Shown: positions 21,001 to 24,845, counted from the first letter of the stretch. The stretch: DNA of 41,569 nt from MWEH01 sp035409945 (GCA_035409945.1 DAONQC010000013.1:1-41569); one strand, 5' to 3'. Made by a program: numbers and translations. The notes: a model not told the origin generated them from the sequence alone.

Positions 21001-22454
21001 ATTACAGGTTTATCGTTCAACTTAATTGTTGCTTCTGCTATTGTCTTACTAGAATTGAAAAAGTCTAGTGCAACTTTTAAGTCAACTACAAAATCATACC
21101 TTGTTTGGTGTGGGAATCTAATTGGCATATTGCCAAGCGCACCTAAATCTGTGTTAAGCAAGTCACCTAGTATATCGTTTAAAGTTATTTGGCTATTTTC
21201 ATCAGCTTCAACCTGTATCCCAAGATTGACTCCAACATTTGCAAGACCCGCTTCAATGTATCGTATGTTTCTATAGTTACTTCCAAGCTGGTATGGGCTA
21301 AAGTCGATGTATTTCTTTTTGTATGATTTCTTTAATTGAACAGGACTAATTTTTACATCAACCGTGAATTCTTCCACCTTTTTCTCAGGATCTGCTTCCA
21401 CATCTGCTGGAGTTAAATCTGAGTATTTATTTCTTGCATCTCTTACAGACTCTGTTGTATCTACATTAATACTCATTCCTTCAAATACGAAAAGACTTTC
21501 CGTTCTTTCTTCACTGTACGTAGGATCTATATATGTGACATTTTGCCTAGTGGTAATTGCTGTAAAGTATGTATTCATGTCTTCCGGCCAGTCGTAGTTA
21601 ACTATATCTTCAAGTCCAAAACCAATCAGCTGCCTCATTAAAGGATCAAAGTTAGGAAGACCAAATGACTCCCAAGCAATAATGCCAGTTTTCAAAAACC
21701 CTAGTATCGTTAAAATCTCCAGTGGAAATGCGATGTCTTTATTCAAAAATTCGCCATGCGAGTCTTGATTATACTGAGTTACAGAACTGCCATCGGATGA
21801 AAATAGGATACCCTGAATTAATGGAAGTAAGCCATCTATCGTCTCGATACCGGTCTCATCTGCCATAATACCTGCCATAACCATGGCGATATCCATATTA
21901 GAGTTACCTAAAGCTCCTGCTAATTGTTTTCCTATTGTTGTTAAATTCAGTTCTTCGGTGAAATATTCTTTACCTGCGATATTTGCGTAAAGAGTTCGGT
22001 TAAAATAGTAGACGCCTATGACGATCTTACCGTAAATGTCATCTCTAATTTCTAAAAACAGCTCGCTTTTTGCATTATTTTTCAAGTTGAAATTGGCTTT
22101 TAAATCCAGCGTTATGCCAACTGTTACATCTTTTATCCTTTCTTCGTTGACTCCGAAAAAGTCATATGCAAACGCTGCAGTTACATCAACGACAAACCAC
22201 TCAGCATCGTCGCCTACAGGCTGATTTGCCAAGTGGTAATTTGCTATCGCTTCTTGTAATTCTTTTTTAGCATCTAGTCTGGACATCCTATCAATTTGAC
22301 GAATATCTTCTTCCACATCCTCAGTGATGCCCTTTGATATATCGTCATCAGGTAGTCCCTCTTCAGTATTTCTAGGCGAACAAGCAAACAGCATCGATAA
22401 AATCATCGTTGCTAGTAACAAAACTAATAAAATTACAAGTGCTTTCCGTTTCAT
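1..22454 (-). CDS. Giant modular repeat lipoprotein, 3' end beyond the window (at least 7484 residues)
   Basis: The frame is open from the ATG at 22454 to base 3. Reading at both ends is in the same register, and the long open frames opposite it keep one phase throughout, so I see no frameshift. Residues 1-25 form a lipoprotein signal: MKRK, a hydrophobic core, lipobox LFAC with Cys25. The mature protein should be lipid-anchored outside the cytoplasmic membrane. Residues ~100-5300 are about 15 diverged modules of 300-370 residues. Each has an amphipathic helix (GLAVTITKSTLMGVLQSLL type), alternating beta-like strands, a VYADLSGLG-type motif and an acidic Asn-Ala-Pro linker. Near 5590-5690 there is a Gly/Ile-rich hydrophobic stretch. 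Residues ~5680-5880 resemble two carboxypeptidase-regulatory/CNA-B domains (for example TDKDGKYAF). A Gly/Ala-rich hydrophobic stretch lies near residues 6270-6305. The rest is unassigned. The upstream SD is weak (GGGA, 4 bases before ATG). Function is unknown; a surface or envelope role is inferred from the signal peptide only. Confidence 0.93.
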   Translation of the reverse strand, partial: MKRKALVILLVLLLATMILSMLFACSPRNTEEGLPDDDISKGITEDVEEDIRQIDRMSRLDAKKELQEAIANYHLANQPVGDDAEWFVVDVTAAFAYDFFGVNEERIKDVTVGITLDLKANFNLKNNAKSELFLEIRDDIYGKIVIGVYYFNRTLYANIAGKEYFTEELNLTTIGKQLAGALGNSNMDIAMVMAGIMADETGIETIDGLLPLIQGILFSSDGSSVTQYNQDSHGEFLNKDIAFPLEILTILGFLKTGIIAWESFGLPNFDPLMRQLIGFGLEDIVNYDWPEDMNTYFTAITTRQNVTYIDPTYSEERTESLFVFEGMSINVDTTESVRDARNKYSDLTPADVEADPEKKVEEFTVDVKISPVQLKKSYKKKYIDFSPYQLGSNYRNIRYIEAGLANVGVNLGIQVEADENSQITLNDILGDLLNTDLGALGNMPIRFPHQTRYDFVVDLKVALDFFNSSKTIAEATIKLNDKPVIRVYIGEEVLYLNFDELQALSGQVLPNVKIVGFSINKFLESMMPTIEPYLNPNYIPPEDETAPTQGPMFAEGEGEEAGSSFDVMALLHVLIPKITVPGRDKSLDKWIISLDLNNEDINGLISMFVPAPSTDPDAPPPLIREGGRVGIHSLRFEIDQKDPLKSIKLKLLLGADGEGEELTNKVGLGISVNNFTYFATPKWDNYEMVNTPGKRESYTNITAFRNPLTGDVTSFQSDFNLLLSGDLTLGMQQTSDTGIDLSSLIGTFIDNVLLSIGVRDSKDIKVAYKVRANINILRLDRTELKVDIFNPDNPDINYISLFYSGEEDTLYIDLESLHNLRDQVPVIDSLIGRLPKLKYSNLGLKETLRGIDIVGILSDLVGGGGEEATNGPANSLLGFEINSENELGIVGAFLDGTKLWFAHQLLPLVMGEPTEDILSARFALANALNEEGEGATEEGGLDILAVLGAMLDRVEIDSHASTLSVILAANALSALMVILNQPFTLPEISGHLKLQLLNLNYLTDEHGNRYLEDGYLTIYLALLDSGNSEIHALSLKIDVLDDIGIKIGQTSLFGANERFDSGEYTELTEFVDNLKLGIKLSGFFKLYPDEGVDNYVNDYINEALAGLVEGIALKFGLEEFGLDLGYDIMGNVDISNLAASEAMIRLFDRNTLETILGIYILDGNVYLQLDYFGIPSFGITNLGKLIEDIQALTAAGEETPSPEALPSLLNLNNVVNGPVLGASPEAVAIKVILAPDSLSVTLAKEAIASLLAILLKSELPVAIKDTYVGLGFGEEGLTFEIRTGVEVLNLHIKIEDARINVMGDELFEINLPENVTFHMSTEGMPDIVYVALGGYLNIHSDTIEGVVNSEGIPYNIISLTPALAGLLPDLNLDVVIEFLGLVDATLFFDIEAGICIDEIIALAGSTEEFSLESLARTSLSIQLSTYENEDPNVLIPDPITGKMVRPKKAVAAIKYIEGDLYIHAHTFLLNIERIHIPNAGALITELIEIISTNTDTGEEETPDEMSSDFVQVFGPNTDDITEIGEETFGALAYINLMFKQHGLAVTITKSTLMGVLQSLLGVDLNAYIGHLDVNAEVGLNSKPLEVYLNLGIKELGAEFFTLGLGVDMLRIVPEFKVSMSEAEKETYREVTSLSTIGASIGGALTMKITAPTDQTDESTGASGDLHSFGHILTEALKIIQGSKQFYEEEWVMARTIQESERVWNEEGRQLSPDEYNREIARFRAIYNNPDSVEWDPAWGDKFNVMRWKQFDFEKILNIGFILQIIDDKVNEGSDEAVFGGTAYYDIDAIIDIVNIMNLKLRLTLSTVSKNSPDYAEKKGDILSFSVISAWDPDTDSYDMGLYIDLTHIGGKAFDIADKIKITQLKKFTAYMEQFASLVGTGQEDGPSAAIDPMQVGNNGIGLPLNEEGEVAPPVKSATAIVLSIASNPDYYSINGAPVALTVSSAAIYALVQTLIDGALTPPAQLKPEDEDPPYLRPEQIKFLREGIILLTQGTEDPSDDVIYDPAAMSGYKVENFFVGHDLSASLELAPTHIVDGEETRSALLLLSVRALGVLDIGVEIGSINVTINLDDSFYRAVSADQTYYHLDPTKMKEHRIKLSLTGEVTFNADDTVFTPDNPNTNTAIDLSSVISTFFTRPNFSALIQNFGYGSRRLLYEIHIAVPMHDLLKTVKTSDVFWILTSAELLIKLLAETEESDGTLSYKEISIYVKEGTAYIDGSVVGVHKLKIEKALGTLLGLSFIGKDISDYYPDTGDDDFVIEDPSNAPQFVGPLQAPPESVYVGVEEDSEIMINGNNISYSSQNAGEDNLTRGSPFNAPLEGEDYIPYLHLILGNTRGVVIDIMGALVFAILSGINVEIEENPVDLGAVISDTLNNDLYLQLGIMARLDPINQFWAQDYSDLLSLALGAGPYDIGLVIGGISLNLQDTIIIPEAEFHPDEYALATNLQTVYAELRLNFDIDGDENIQFHLDETVKQLLGMVNIEGAAGTLIKELGLAPVIRMLRSVGSHFQLELKGNINLTQFLQEGNFYDTNFAVYLRDRDKEVVINDVTEYEELISLMYIDRTVYLNAEGFNIQPVKITNGYFFIMEDIVPRAKETFAPSESTETTEDAPNNAPRYAGYEEFDPFAMLRNAPVGVEGATDIAYINLTLSPEGFVIGIGTAALFGVLKMIGEKILTPPQDLDFYDYIYPVGEMEITAKLLTPTELIALKLEFKDYKFDANGQRVNLGTDDNPIYTESGKSVGIQFSILNDFEIAFSYDQDNMILTAPLNAYIDEETTMPYVDFDTTFPVIGVETKLFIEVETGRITDVGVPGYDYTGYDLNKDPITTLLKTIPALENVVLGILLEIGKDEKVRFEIELLANINLRNILGFDAQIAIDCLSQYDKVTFEYTQKDRVLQFNLHNAHLYIDASFINGPKLVIENFLDKLTGKDGAEFQLGFLEDLFGTTIQDEATEITEPSNSEFVGPQNAIGSGAKTPIDINFGTKLVFGSIATHGLALSVSRIAINTLFRALSSDTLPLADLQMFSELVAMIYFAPKHNSFIFGLDLSADALGSEVLGLGLGVDGLRLQFTGFDNTRLIRPQAIDYIKGTDFNTVQLNAAFEIGLNVDEGAVQIGDLFTALFDPNGLIGSSLNETEEGGIGEILGQILREDSPLIGALPQLIALGDIGDTLVFEISVRANIVLGLEGLFKSIQAQLRIYSKKAPHKLDLLITLTDRVVGEDEVITGDREAKSIYLDLSSIGLGKVTLAGLDVISNFASRTLGSDTTQDDSTIVNPSSPSNASRFVGPLAPGQTIQEPRNASANSGMSISQLFASMTAQQRQDLEGDFANKFPSLNLAMNAPSDLEKITGIVKLSLGYDDGFAVLITYEMIKAIVSILGLELDIGSLLDGVINPNATLGINPQAEIGVSVNLDSATTVYNLVDGEDIKYNIYYKAKEYTVYNAQDHSPVSTFSKSAGFGNVLGDHVLNIIANALIGNITIGQSKESAKEYPDNGSDPAEATFRYKVYYSNGKIIVFNVDLDIVIGSLEPGKKGAIRLGVKILAKELAVNLLSETKVMTPHGEISNLPPVLTREAMSAYTNYYDAAANVGFNIGIDLAWEDGRLALDELLKLVLPSLEGRDFSTDLLTTGGAETLKLYIEVKASVDLHKLLGGATPVRENVKESLIAEIHLGFKVIDTNTGEVHNKQDVLKAYLVNNVLYAGIELFDTHINVAVPEIEFSHVTRNEDGEQIYVIVDKDAEGNIIDETIYSKEEDVPEGKEPIKMLVKQGFTEHLRMFMTEMGFVITPLADEPYYVEKGFSNTSMLDDGPPAPAPNNAPNNNLPNNTPAGTGANDESGSNLPSNAPASPIMEMFDASSEVVGEQLRPLIFLNSYGFGMLLTKDLLSTAASEILGVVLSEDSTINAETVSEIIEEVMDTMYLGLFFDEDGGMSIQLNLTRDSEEVELEDGSRYESVGLSATISLLHDSTLTIGKDDFNAYYNYLTTDPELITYYQSCYDTRDLIWRGNFALDITVGADLLKYVLNWSSLFANELDAEGNKIGAAFYIQALENMKGDVTLRIQADVNLLQMDKWALNILVQALKLDEAGNITDEYFSLYIIGSLNTDPNVYEAEGIRIYLTIDSLKNEGLNGILLSGEFFSKFLRVNLTETLNKLGEDLQYDTIDKLILDTAASMNMLPPMEVKARHQNTSEDSPEGPNNSAISSSLLGGLGISEINFITRNGTIGYDRNGIMVSGPYNEEGDDPYTPSEEEERPELLTLAGSLLESIMVRKGFISIVVARTVLGTLLNELMDYPFSESLGEVALDLDTTENFIRLRFGIDYQPTVDLTNMEMSDLVSSVGKSLNEDIVIQSVWTKEIASGGIGTVGALKGPLMMQGAQVFIDGVWLPLVPSAGFYADKVIAIAEGISNEEVFYLQFSLEDHFSSYGSMNAAEKEAAANILKEQVASYIQNRVKTESGTQVDLFYSITLGEDYKSYESTILNERVGIQKYAKGDTYVVIMAMSFTTQGSKINMDAVTPSRLGNFRMNRTSAEIALEEISAYETRFLTEIELKAIEGVSPKNGVVRPVIKEAFVRFDEQDQTKEFARENSGHTSVFFLVYDPLATFDYNPGSQPYSEASLAMQKAIANGLVTQLSDYFRRKLGYEWRETKPLPGEPQGSHELVNRETRLTITIRAVKDALTGEYKVIMAVSSTKSKYNLFLKLSNLDIGIGEKNLIRESAYYGKMNAYLVDLFLQSEGDDVYVDGEWIKVLPEQYPVGSFNETEYETYFENNFKPLSDFKWDFEVNLELSLDDNVIGFYDFTQLLTTVIDVATNGDPQGIAKTLSEINFALQPNEEISIVLGIHLRVFIDFSDLVPLKLQLEITYNDKSMLKATYFGGYMVNDSGERVENSVIYADLSGLGFPAIKLEGVNLGEMVLNLLGGVIDNLLHPESEIEEEGAGGEGPGNASAEASYTDGPRNGEGMLGDISSVMSDAVQRVRLSEYGWDARLLLLTICSEEVTLAITGALAVSLLGGIGMLTGAEGTPTSSIVIPNFRNLSIGYSKDDNQAGIILRLTDDSPYEQAMRIGVNFRPGYSIFTSDIGYETKITPDVFDYETGTQIEYEDAGILSEVGFGLEIEARIRTRANEQKSPQIIALERLVENLAGMTPGAMTFDTQNTILVFSISLAVYANLADFSKTTLSLSISLGDDLLIGVYFLGDENSVYADLKGLGLFQVALRSIDVVGILNTFLGEFVGDEGIDLGSMITGMLSGSNEEETTEGGMGPSNAPADPSNAPAEIDVNGSQVVTAGPRNASAGELVISTDAPLFRIMLTNEELILNPNMAILTALAGSGLGELPKLADLRLGINIKQGINNLALSVKLDRQGNALSITVPERGLKLFVGSRAQTLKVNRLPGKDRYGGIVGLGLGVTEDGELGQPSLNLGAIIGSIVDSIDLDDLTIYIDKRNDYFYLRNMAYGGSGIINMSPFELTGNYSTGPTYYGKADGRDFSRYYDASYASVGGASSLVIGTWDLGQQLADWGVLKPYTPVYLDNAFRRLKLRLNKTSTNLLEVGIDQLTQVAGVDKSDDPADWVPQSVRAFMRDYTLHVSLSSILVLDISGAINWILSRIISALMNAIWPGIGGGLVGSAINAIITPLISDWLAGVIGDATGYGNPLRVGAIIDDLVGKGAGGIPLTYLYIPDLLAETGAIDLNPNMYGTLYGVISGGTVANEGVEGVTVQLWLNNTLIYETKTDKDGKYAFINVQTGDITPDGGYAVRQYEVRLVAPPGNMYNSYPQPHEPRVYVTVGMFMEHPATELNLTLSPYGEHNYGKITVYGTIQEETDTGWIPSAGASIYFAHPTSGSTPTLITTTDANGYYTWTSNEDITGYSHAIRIVTVSGKTHTGYINLNVGQISYYFPHNFAKPTTPPIPDRGSITITLDAMEDQPLFTEETATEIKDRYVSNNGEPYPEAALEALHPSLGNGYSELGDYARNGGAGQLVGVKEISGLTALTYQYADYTNMNAALRQIKAFFELGGDTIYDVTEIKQLNHYHAVSYSRQVIIEVKTFASLNQMLIGIKRGENVPVQDTDVEIWLERDGRTIRESDYYDGHQDYRDILKYFVNGVDSYGQVINDGEEGYWAPLIAHYYNNTPRDYTARAMAKNGNTFHRDKIYKVDKVAEDIMANGVLTINNLALDKAYIVKVRSPKYMPYNFDPVTMTTSTPNVSIDTKTLAHRPEHWSSKPAITADMIQGLRIRLGADMLDAASEGMSTPPQSVTNPGYTQDGIPLTYAQWSTKVGENVLNSAIGWAAGQGVAAAAAAIGNLVGGIGGTILENIIKLGGNAAVGQIPDVDFTSGTVDAKGKPIFMPWTNYIQGYKKGPYDSNDAISYLELWISPSLLTGLFGMINNILNGLIGYGSISPDTRYAPRDIFAIPDMSDLNATKKEKKITMLNFKGLFDESRDEEVYNYVFDTAADYIKTAYEAPPRYAGGAVSFALDLVFNQVISPGTGQDILTSDFMSDVINFVFGIDMIDDVLDQVTRLVSHLLPLTEPYSMIDEKDLENSPLQSTEVLSTKDELAGQAHPQCPDQDAINAIQKSTDVKTLLSVQGILDNGVDLVGKYKKNGTIHYRLPDGQRQSTEPKVGDDGELIQGYYREHEFNDRSVYGKVCLNNNFGNLLERIILFINGASYLHSRNVMDLSKVSEDQKYKFGYGMITDDNRFFTKATILRADTVMYDDNGDIVEEDVATFNMIQKWISKNVVNSYVQVHDYKYVEDENGVVRRYKIGTTFIRDVYGHFDEEDHMNGLEKGWMYVPEDGDTSEYYEFRNRTPDEQAALQLFSAKDDRYLELDIHNTGLKMRAINSFGSEYFSPLRPQPEGQNSMTRVRLTPPTKLIFHDPYNILDFTAIGGSWAGETGHGGFRSNLKEDGTYTVTSLDQVLPERNLGTFVNGDSSESAGIMMFWDLSSLDMTKVDGTRGYIKGYMGNLAFGWNETLKQVTKIEAEVKPGMVIDPNSTLWIKKAVTPAEQAVAMFGYVQDTSRTEKVIDLPEINPLTFDEAEYRKILPTKLDYAVRYRQTDAMEGTLRIFTDPSNNNTEDFIYKRYVFDDLTWDFSDTNISYEGGIAYIKLTYSNTPATPLNENTLLKGAKAPKITINVPVRVKNVVATKIDKLTSKVYTNLLYENGGNMTLALSIDSYSDYFAGILDRNGFNYGKEITGYGSYPTALVNSFGAIPQYQGLSGQLSKAYYNHEMGIAYLVYTDVTKEDYLAYALGMGRNGYTMTNTFSEDTIGADQISSKYSGVNGGRDISVSDDFIITFNPFDEVNVPAVIRALKGSKIQIQSFENGLPIEGVFETINRWAIDSIDSSAFDNFDPETIRHDDYTIWVNLKDIKGHIQSIAITVKVLPRTIVNTNIDELLPAESRIITPFNNSGFGLPNAIHVDYGYNADEIVQSATLIEGVDFVWVHPSARLRKYNYTGTSATSWQYVVKAKVGEEPYEQYIDVPFTINQRIPQSVK
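5750..22000 (-). repeat. Array of ~15 diverged protein modules with Asn-Ala-Pro linkers
   Basis: Linkers rich in E, N, A, P and S recur near 20640, 19850, 18850, 17940, 16790, 15660, 14650, 13590, 12620, 11000, 9900, 7650 and 6680. Most are 0.9-1.2 kb apart, and two wider gaps probably hold extra modules. Linker words include SNAPA, NNAPRYAG, FVGPQNA and GPRNASAGE. Just before many linkers is a motif such as VYADLKGLG, IYADLSGLG, IYLDLSSIG, VYLQLDYFG or LYIDASF. Just after comes a hydrophobic helix with Thr or Ser near its start (AVLITYEMI, AVTITKSTL, VIGIGTAAL, ALSVSRIAI). The modules share pattern rather than close identity, so the array is old or under diversifying change. The period and count were read by eye. 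Confidence 0.75.
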
Positions 22455-22460
22455 ATTCCC

Positions 22461-22665
22461 GCTTATTCTAACTAATCTTTTCCTAAATTCCCTTTTCCGT
22501 TTGTTTCAACTAGTTTATTCCGTATCTCTTCCTAAATTTCCTTTCCCGCTTATTCTAGCTAGTCTATCGTGTATTCTATTCCTAGGTTTCTCTTTCAAAT
22601 TGTCGCTTGTTTCAACCGGTTTGTTTTTCGCCTTCTTTTTCCTAGGTTTTCTTTGCTACTACTTT
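22461..22665 (-). repeat. Four-unit purine-rich tandem repeat in the leader of the giant gene
   Basis: Four degenerate units of about 38, 49, 57 and 58 bp lie directly upstream of the giant ORF (22461-22498, 22499-22547, 22548-22604, 22605-22662). On the plus strand each begins like CTTATTCTAACTA or GTTTCAACTAGT and ends like TTCCTAAATTTCCTTT. On the coding strand each therefore carries AAAGGAAATTTAGGAA, a repeated SD-like purine tract. The first unit ends just before the start codon. The units could be standby ribosome sites or simply decayed duplications. Confidence 0.65.
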
Positions 22666-22697
22666 ATATATATAATATAGAGTCTTGGTGTACCATA

Positions 22698-22726
22698 AGA
22701 TTACAACTAATTTTCAATGCTGTCAA
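22698..22726 (-). promoter_or_regulatory. Possible promoter of the giant lipoprotein gene
   Basis: On the minus strand a perfect TTGACA (22726-22721) lies 15 bp from TGTAAT, or 17 bp from the poorer TAATCT. Transcription would start near 22690, giving a leader of about 235 nt that contains the four purine-rich units. The spacing or the -10 is imperfect in either reading. A second weaker candidate on the same strand is TTGAAA-N17-TATATC at 23534-23506, which would give a leader of over 1 kb. Confidence 0.4.
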
Positions 22727-23037
22727 TGCTTACTATATAATGCGCGTAATAAGAGTCTGAATTTTAGGTGAAAAATTGCTGTCAAACAGGTTTTTGTTGG
22801 GTGTTTTTGCCCTCAATCCATCCCAAACTTTCCACTTCTGCCCTTATTTATAAACCCGTTAAATTTAATCCTTGTTTGCGAAAATGAATAGTATTCGAGT
22901 ATTTCTTTTTTCACTCTTTTTGTCTGTGTATTTTTAGTGAAACTTTTCTAAATCTTTACACCAAATCCAAAAACCAAAAAAAATCCCGTTCTCAACCCAT
23001 ATTTCAAAACATATTTTTGCCACCACGCCTGTTGATT

Positions 23038-23194
23038 ATTTGAGGTCTGTTGGCTTTCCAATCTCCTTCAGTTACTTTCTTGCTCACCAAGTTGGTTGCT
23101 TGCTGGATATTTGATGAGCTTTCCTATCTTCTGCTTCAACACACACTCCTGCCTTGCCAATCAGTCATTTGTTAGAGATTTGAGGAACCTTTCC
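23038..23194. repeat. Three degenerate ~70-bp tandem repeats in the 1.3-kb gap
   Basis: The pair ATTTGAGG ... CTTTCC recurs at 23038-23059, 23109-23124 (ATTTGATG) and 23178-23194, a period of about 70 bp. Surrounding sequence such as CCAATCTCCTTC / CCTATCTTCTGC is also related. No reading frame of interest crosses it. A perfect 7-bp inverted repeat (CCTTTTT-ATCT-AAAAAGG) lies at 23296-23313. Otherwise I see nothing between 22730 and 23500. Confidence 0.6.
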
Positions 23195-23543
23195 AATTGT
23201 TGTCCCGAATATTCTTGGCAAACCGCACAGCAAACATCGCTCTAAGTCGATGCGTAAAAGATGTCAATTTTCTAAGTTGCTATGTCTAAGGCAATCCTTT
23301 TTATCTAAAAAGGTCATTATTTCCAAGAGAACCAGTTGTCCAAAAGAGCTGATACGCCTGCAATAAAAAGCAAAAGTAAAGTAAATAACTCGTACTTAAG
23401 TTAGAAATGATACTACTGATAATCTTTGAATTATTACCATTTCATTGCGCTAGAATGCAATTCGTTGCCTTTTATGGAAAATGCTTACAATAGCAATATA
23501 ATACCGATATAATCAAAAGCAAAAATATTTTCAATTTACTCTC

Positions 23544-23573
23544 TTTACAATTGGATTGTATGGGTGTTATAAT
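23544..23573 (+). promoter_or_regulatory. Strong sigma-70-type promoter for a small RNA
   Basis: TTTACA (23544-23549), an 18-bp spacer and a perfect TATAAT (23568-23573) preceded by TGT, making an extended -10 element. Predicted transcription start is near 23580. No plus-strand gene follows, only a terminator 110-140 bases downstream. Confidence 0.7.
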
Positions 23574-23579
23574 GAATCT

Positions 23580-23720
23580 ATCTTAAATGATAGGTTAACA
23601 TTTTTGAAAAAATCTTAAGTCTAAATCACCTCCCAACTAATTTGACTTTATTCTTTTCAACTTTCATTTTTGTGTTAACCTCCTTTGGAAGAAAAAACTG
23701 TCGTTTTGACAGTTTTTTTC
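23580..23720 (+). ncRNA. Candidate ~140-nt small RNA with two anti-Shine-Dalgarno motifs
   Basis: The segment sits between a good promoter and a strong intrinsic terminator, with no open frame of any length on the plus strand. It carries ATCACCTCC at 23626-23633 and AACCTCCTTT at 23677-23686. Both match parts of the 3' tail of bacterial 16S rRNA (GGATCACCTCCTTTCT), so each is complementary to Shine-Dalgarno sequences. C-rich anti-SD loops are typical of regulatory RNAs in Bacillota that block translation starts. No known RNA family was recognised. The same bases read on the minus strand show AAAGGAGG followed by a 13-codon ORF (23667-23626), an alternative explanation for the motifs. Confidence 0.5.
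23692..23718. terminator. Bidirectional intrinsic terminator
   Basis: An 11-bp perfect stem AAAAAACTGTC / GACAGTTTTTT with loop GTTTT. T-runs on both strands let it end the plus-strand small RNA and the minus-strand deacetylase transcript (stop codon at 23771). Confidence 0.88.
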
Positions 23721-23770
23721 TTATTCGAAGGACATCTTTTCGTTTTAGTAATTTAATTTCCCAAAACAAT

Positions 23771-24577
23771 CTAAAAACATAATTCATCTATGAACTTTTT
23801 AATTTTTGATACAATAAATTCCTTAGGATCTAAATCGTCATCTTCAATCAATGCAGTTAAATCCATTGCATATGCAGCAGACTGATATTGGTCTACACCA
23901 TGAGAGGCAGCATAAGTGGCGTTAGCAGCCCTTCTTCCAATAGCGGCTTTTGTATATTCTTTTCCTCCTGCTATTTGACTTTCATACACATCTATTAATT
24001 TTGCAAGTAACTCATCGTACCCAGTTAAATCAAATACTACTTTTTCTTTATCAGTAAACCAGTCTAAACTTCTCCAAACTTCACACCCATATAACTTTAT
24101 TGGTCTATCTTCTTTTGGCAGTCTTCTGATTGCCTCTATAGCTTTTAATGCAACTGCCACATGGGTAGGATGCTTGTCGGCTAGGTTATGAGTATATACA
24201 ACGCTGGGAAGATATTCCTTTAAAATTTCCTCATAGTCATCTACAGGATCTTTATTTTCCATGTCCTTGATTTCGGCGCTATTGTACCCAAGTTGAACAA
24301 GCATTGCATAGTCTCCAATTTCTGCAGCTTTCTTCTGTTCTTCTTTTCGGATTTCTTTCATCTCCTTATCGGTAACGTTTGCAAATTTACCCGCTCTAGG
24401 ACTTCCAGCTCCATCTGCTGTTACAACAGCCACAAGTCCGAAAGCATCACTTTTGTATCCCCTTATTATCCCTTGAGGACACATTATTTCAATATCATCT
24501 TGATGTGCTGCAATAACTAAATCTGTAAAAATATCTTTTTTTCCTGGCGTAATTTCCGCCCTTGCATTAAGTTCCAT
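23771..24577 (-). CDS. PIG-L family (LmbE-like) zinc-dependent N-acetyl deacetylase
   Basis: 268 residues, start supported by AAAGGAG eight bases upstream. The zinc site AHQDDIE (residues 24-30) corresponds to the family consensus AHPDDE, with Gln replacing Pro. A TADGAGSPR segment follows at the usual second motif, then RKEEQKKAA, and then HNLADKHPTH, matching the HxxDxHxxH metal/catalytic motif. The family removes N-acetyl groups from GlcNAc-type sugars and related amides. No signal peptide, so a cytoplasmic enzyme. It follows the ROK-like kinase gene on the same strand after 268 bp and is closed by the terminator at 23692-23718. With the kinase and transporter in the region, a role in amino-sugar breakdown is inferred; the exact substrate cannot be told. 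Confidence 0.88.
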   Translation of the reverse strand: MELNARAEITPGKKDIFTDLVIAAHQDDIEIMCPQGIIRGYKSDAFGLVAVVTADGAGSPRAGKFANVTDKEMKEIRKEEQKKAAEIGDYAMLVQLGYNSAEIKDMENKDPVDDYEEILKEYLPSVVYTHNLADKHPTHVAVALKAIEAIRRLPKEDRPIKLYGCEVWRSLDWFTDKEKVVFDLTGYDELLAKLIDVYESQIAGGKEYTKAAIGRRAANATYAASHGVDQYQSAAYAMDLTALIEDDDLDPKEFIVSKIKKFIDELCF

Positions 24578-24634
24578 TATTTTTTCTCCTTTATTTTTCC
24601 GTTGCTTTCACCTTTACAAAAAGTGCGCAAATCG

Positions 24635-24729
24635 TTTGATTTAATTAGGCTTTACACAAGCCCTAAGTTGAGCCAACCTTGTCAAAGAACCAATGATTCT
24701 CTCACAACTCCACGCTTTGATTTAACTAG
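24635..24729. repeat. Direct repeat TTTGATTTAANTAG between kinase and deacetylase genes
   Basis: TTTGATTTAATTAG (24635-24648) and TTTGATTTAACTAG (24716-24729) differ at one base and are 81 bp apart; a third weaker TTTGATTT follows near 24750. They could be operator half-sites or part of the tandem duplications seen in other gaps. No terminator or promoter was recognised in this 268-bp gap. Confidence 0.45.
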
Positions 24730-24845
24730 ATTGCATAATCAAGCAGCCTGATTTGATTTCACCATTTTTTCAAATCTTGGTTATTATTGGTTTCATATAA
24801 CTGTTGCTAACCTAATCATAAAACTAAGTTATACCTTTTATATCT

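Noticed and set aside
22461..22665. CRISPR-like regular repeats
   Set aside because: Units are degenerate, of unequal length, with no unique spacers between identical repeats and no cas genes.
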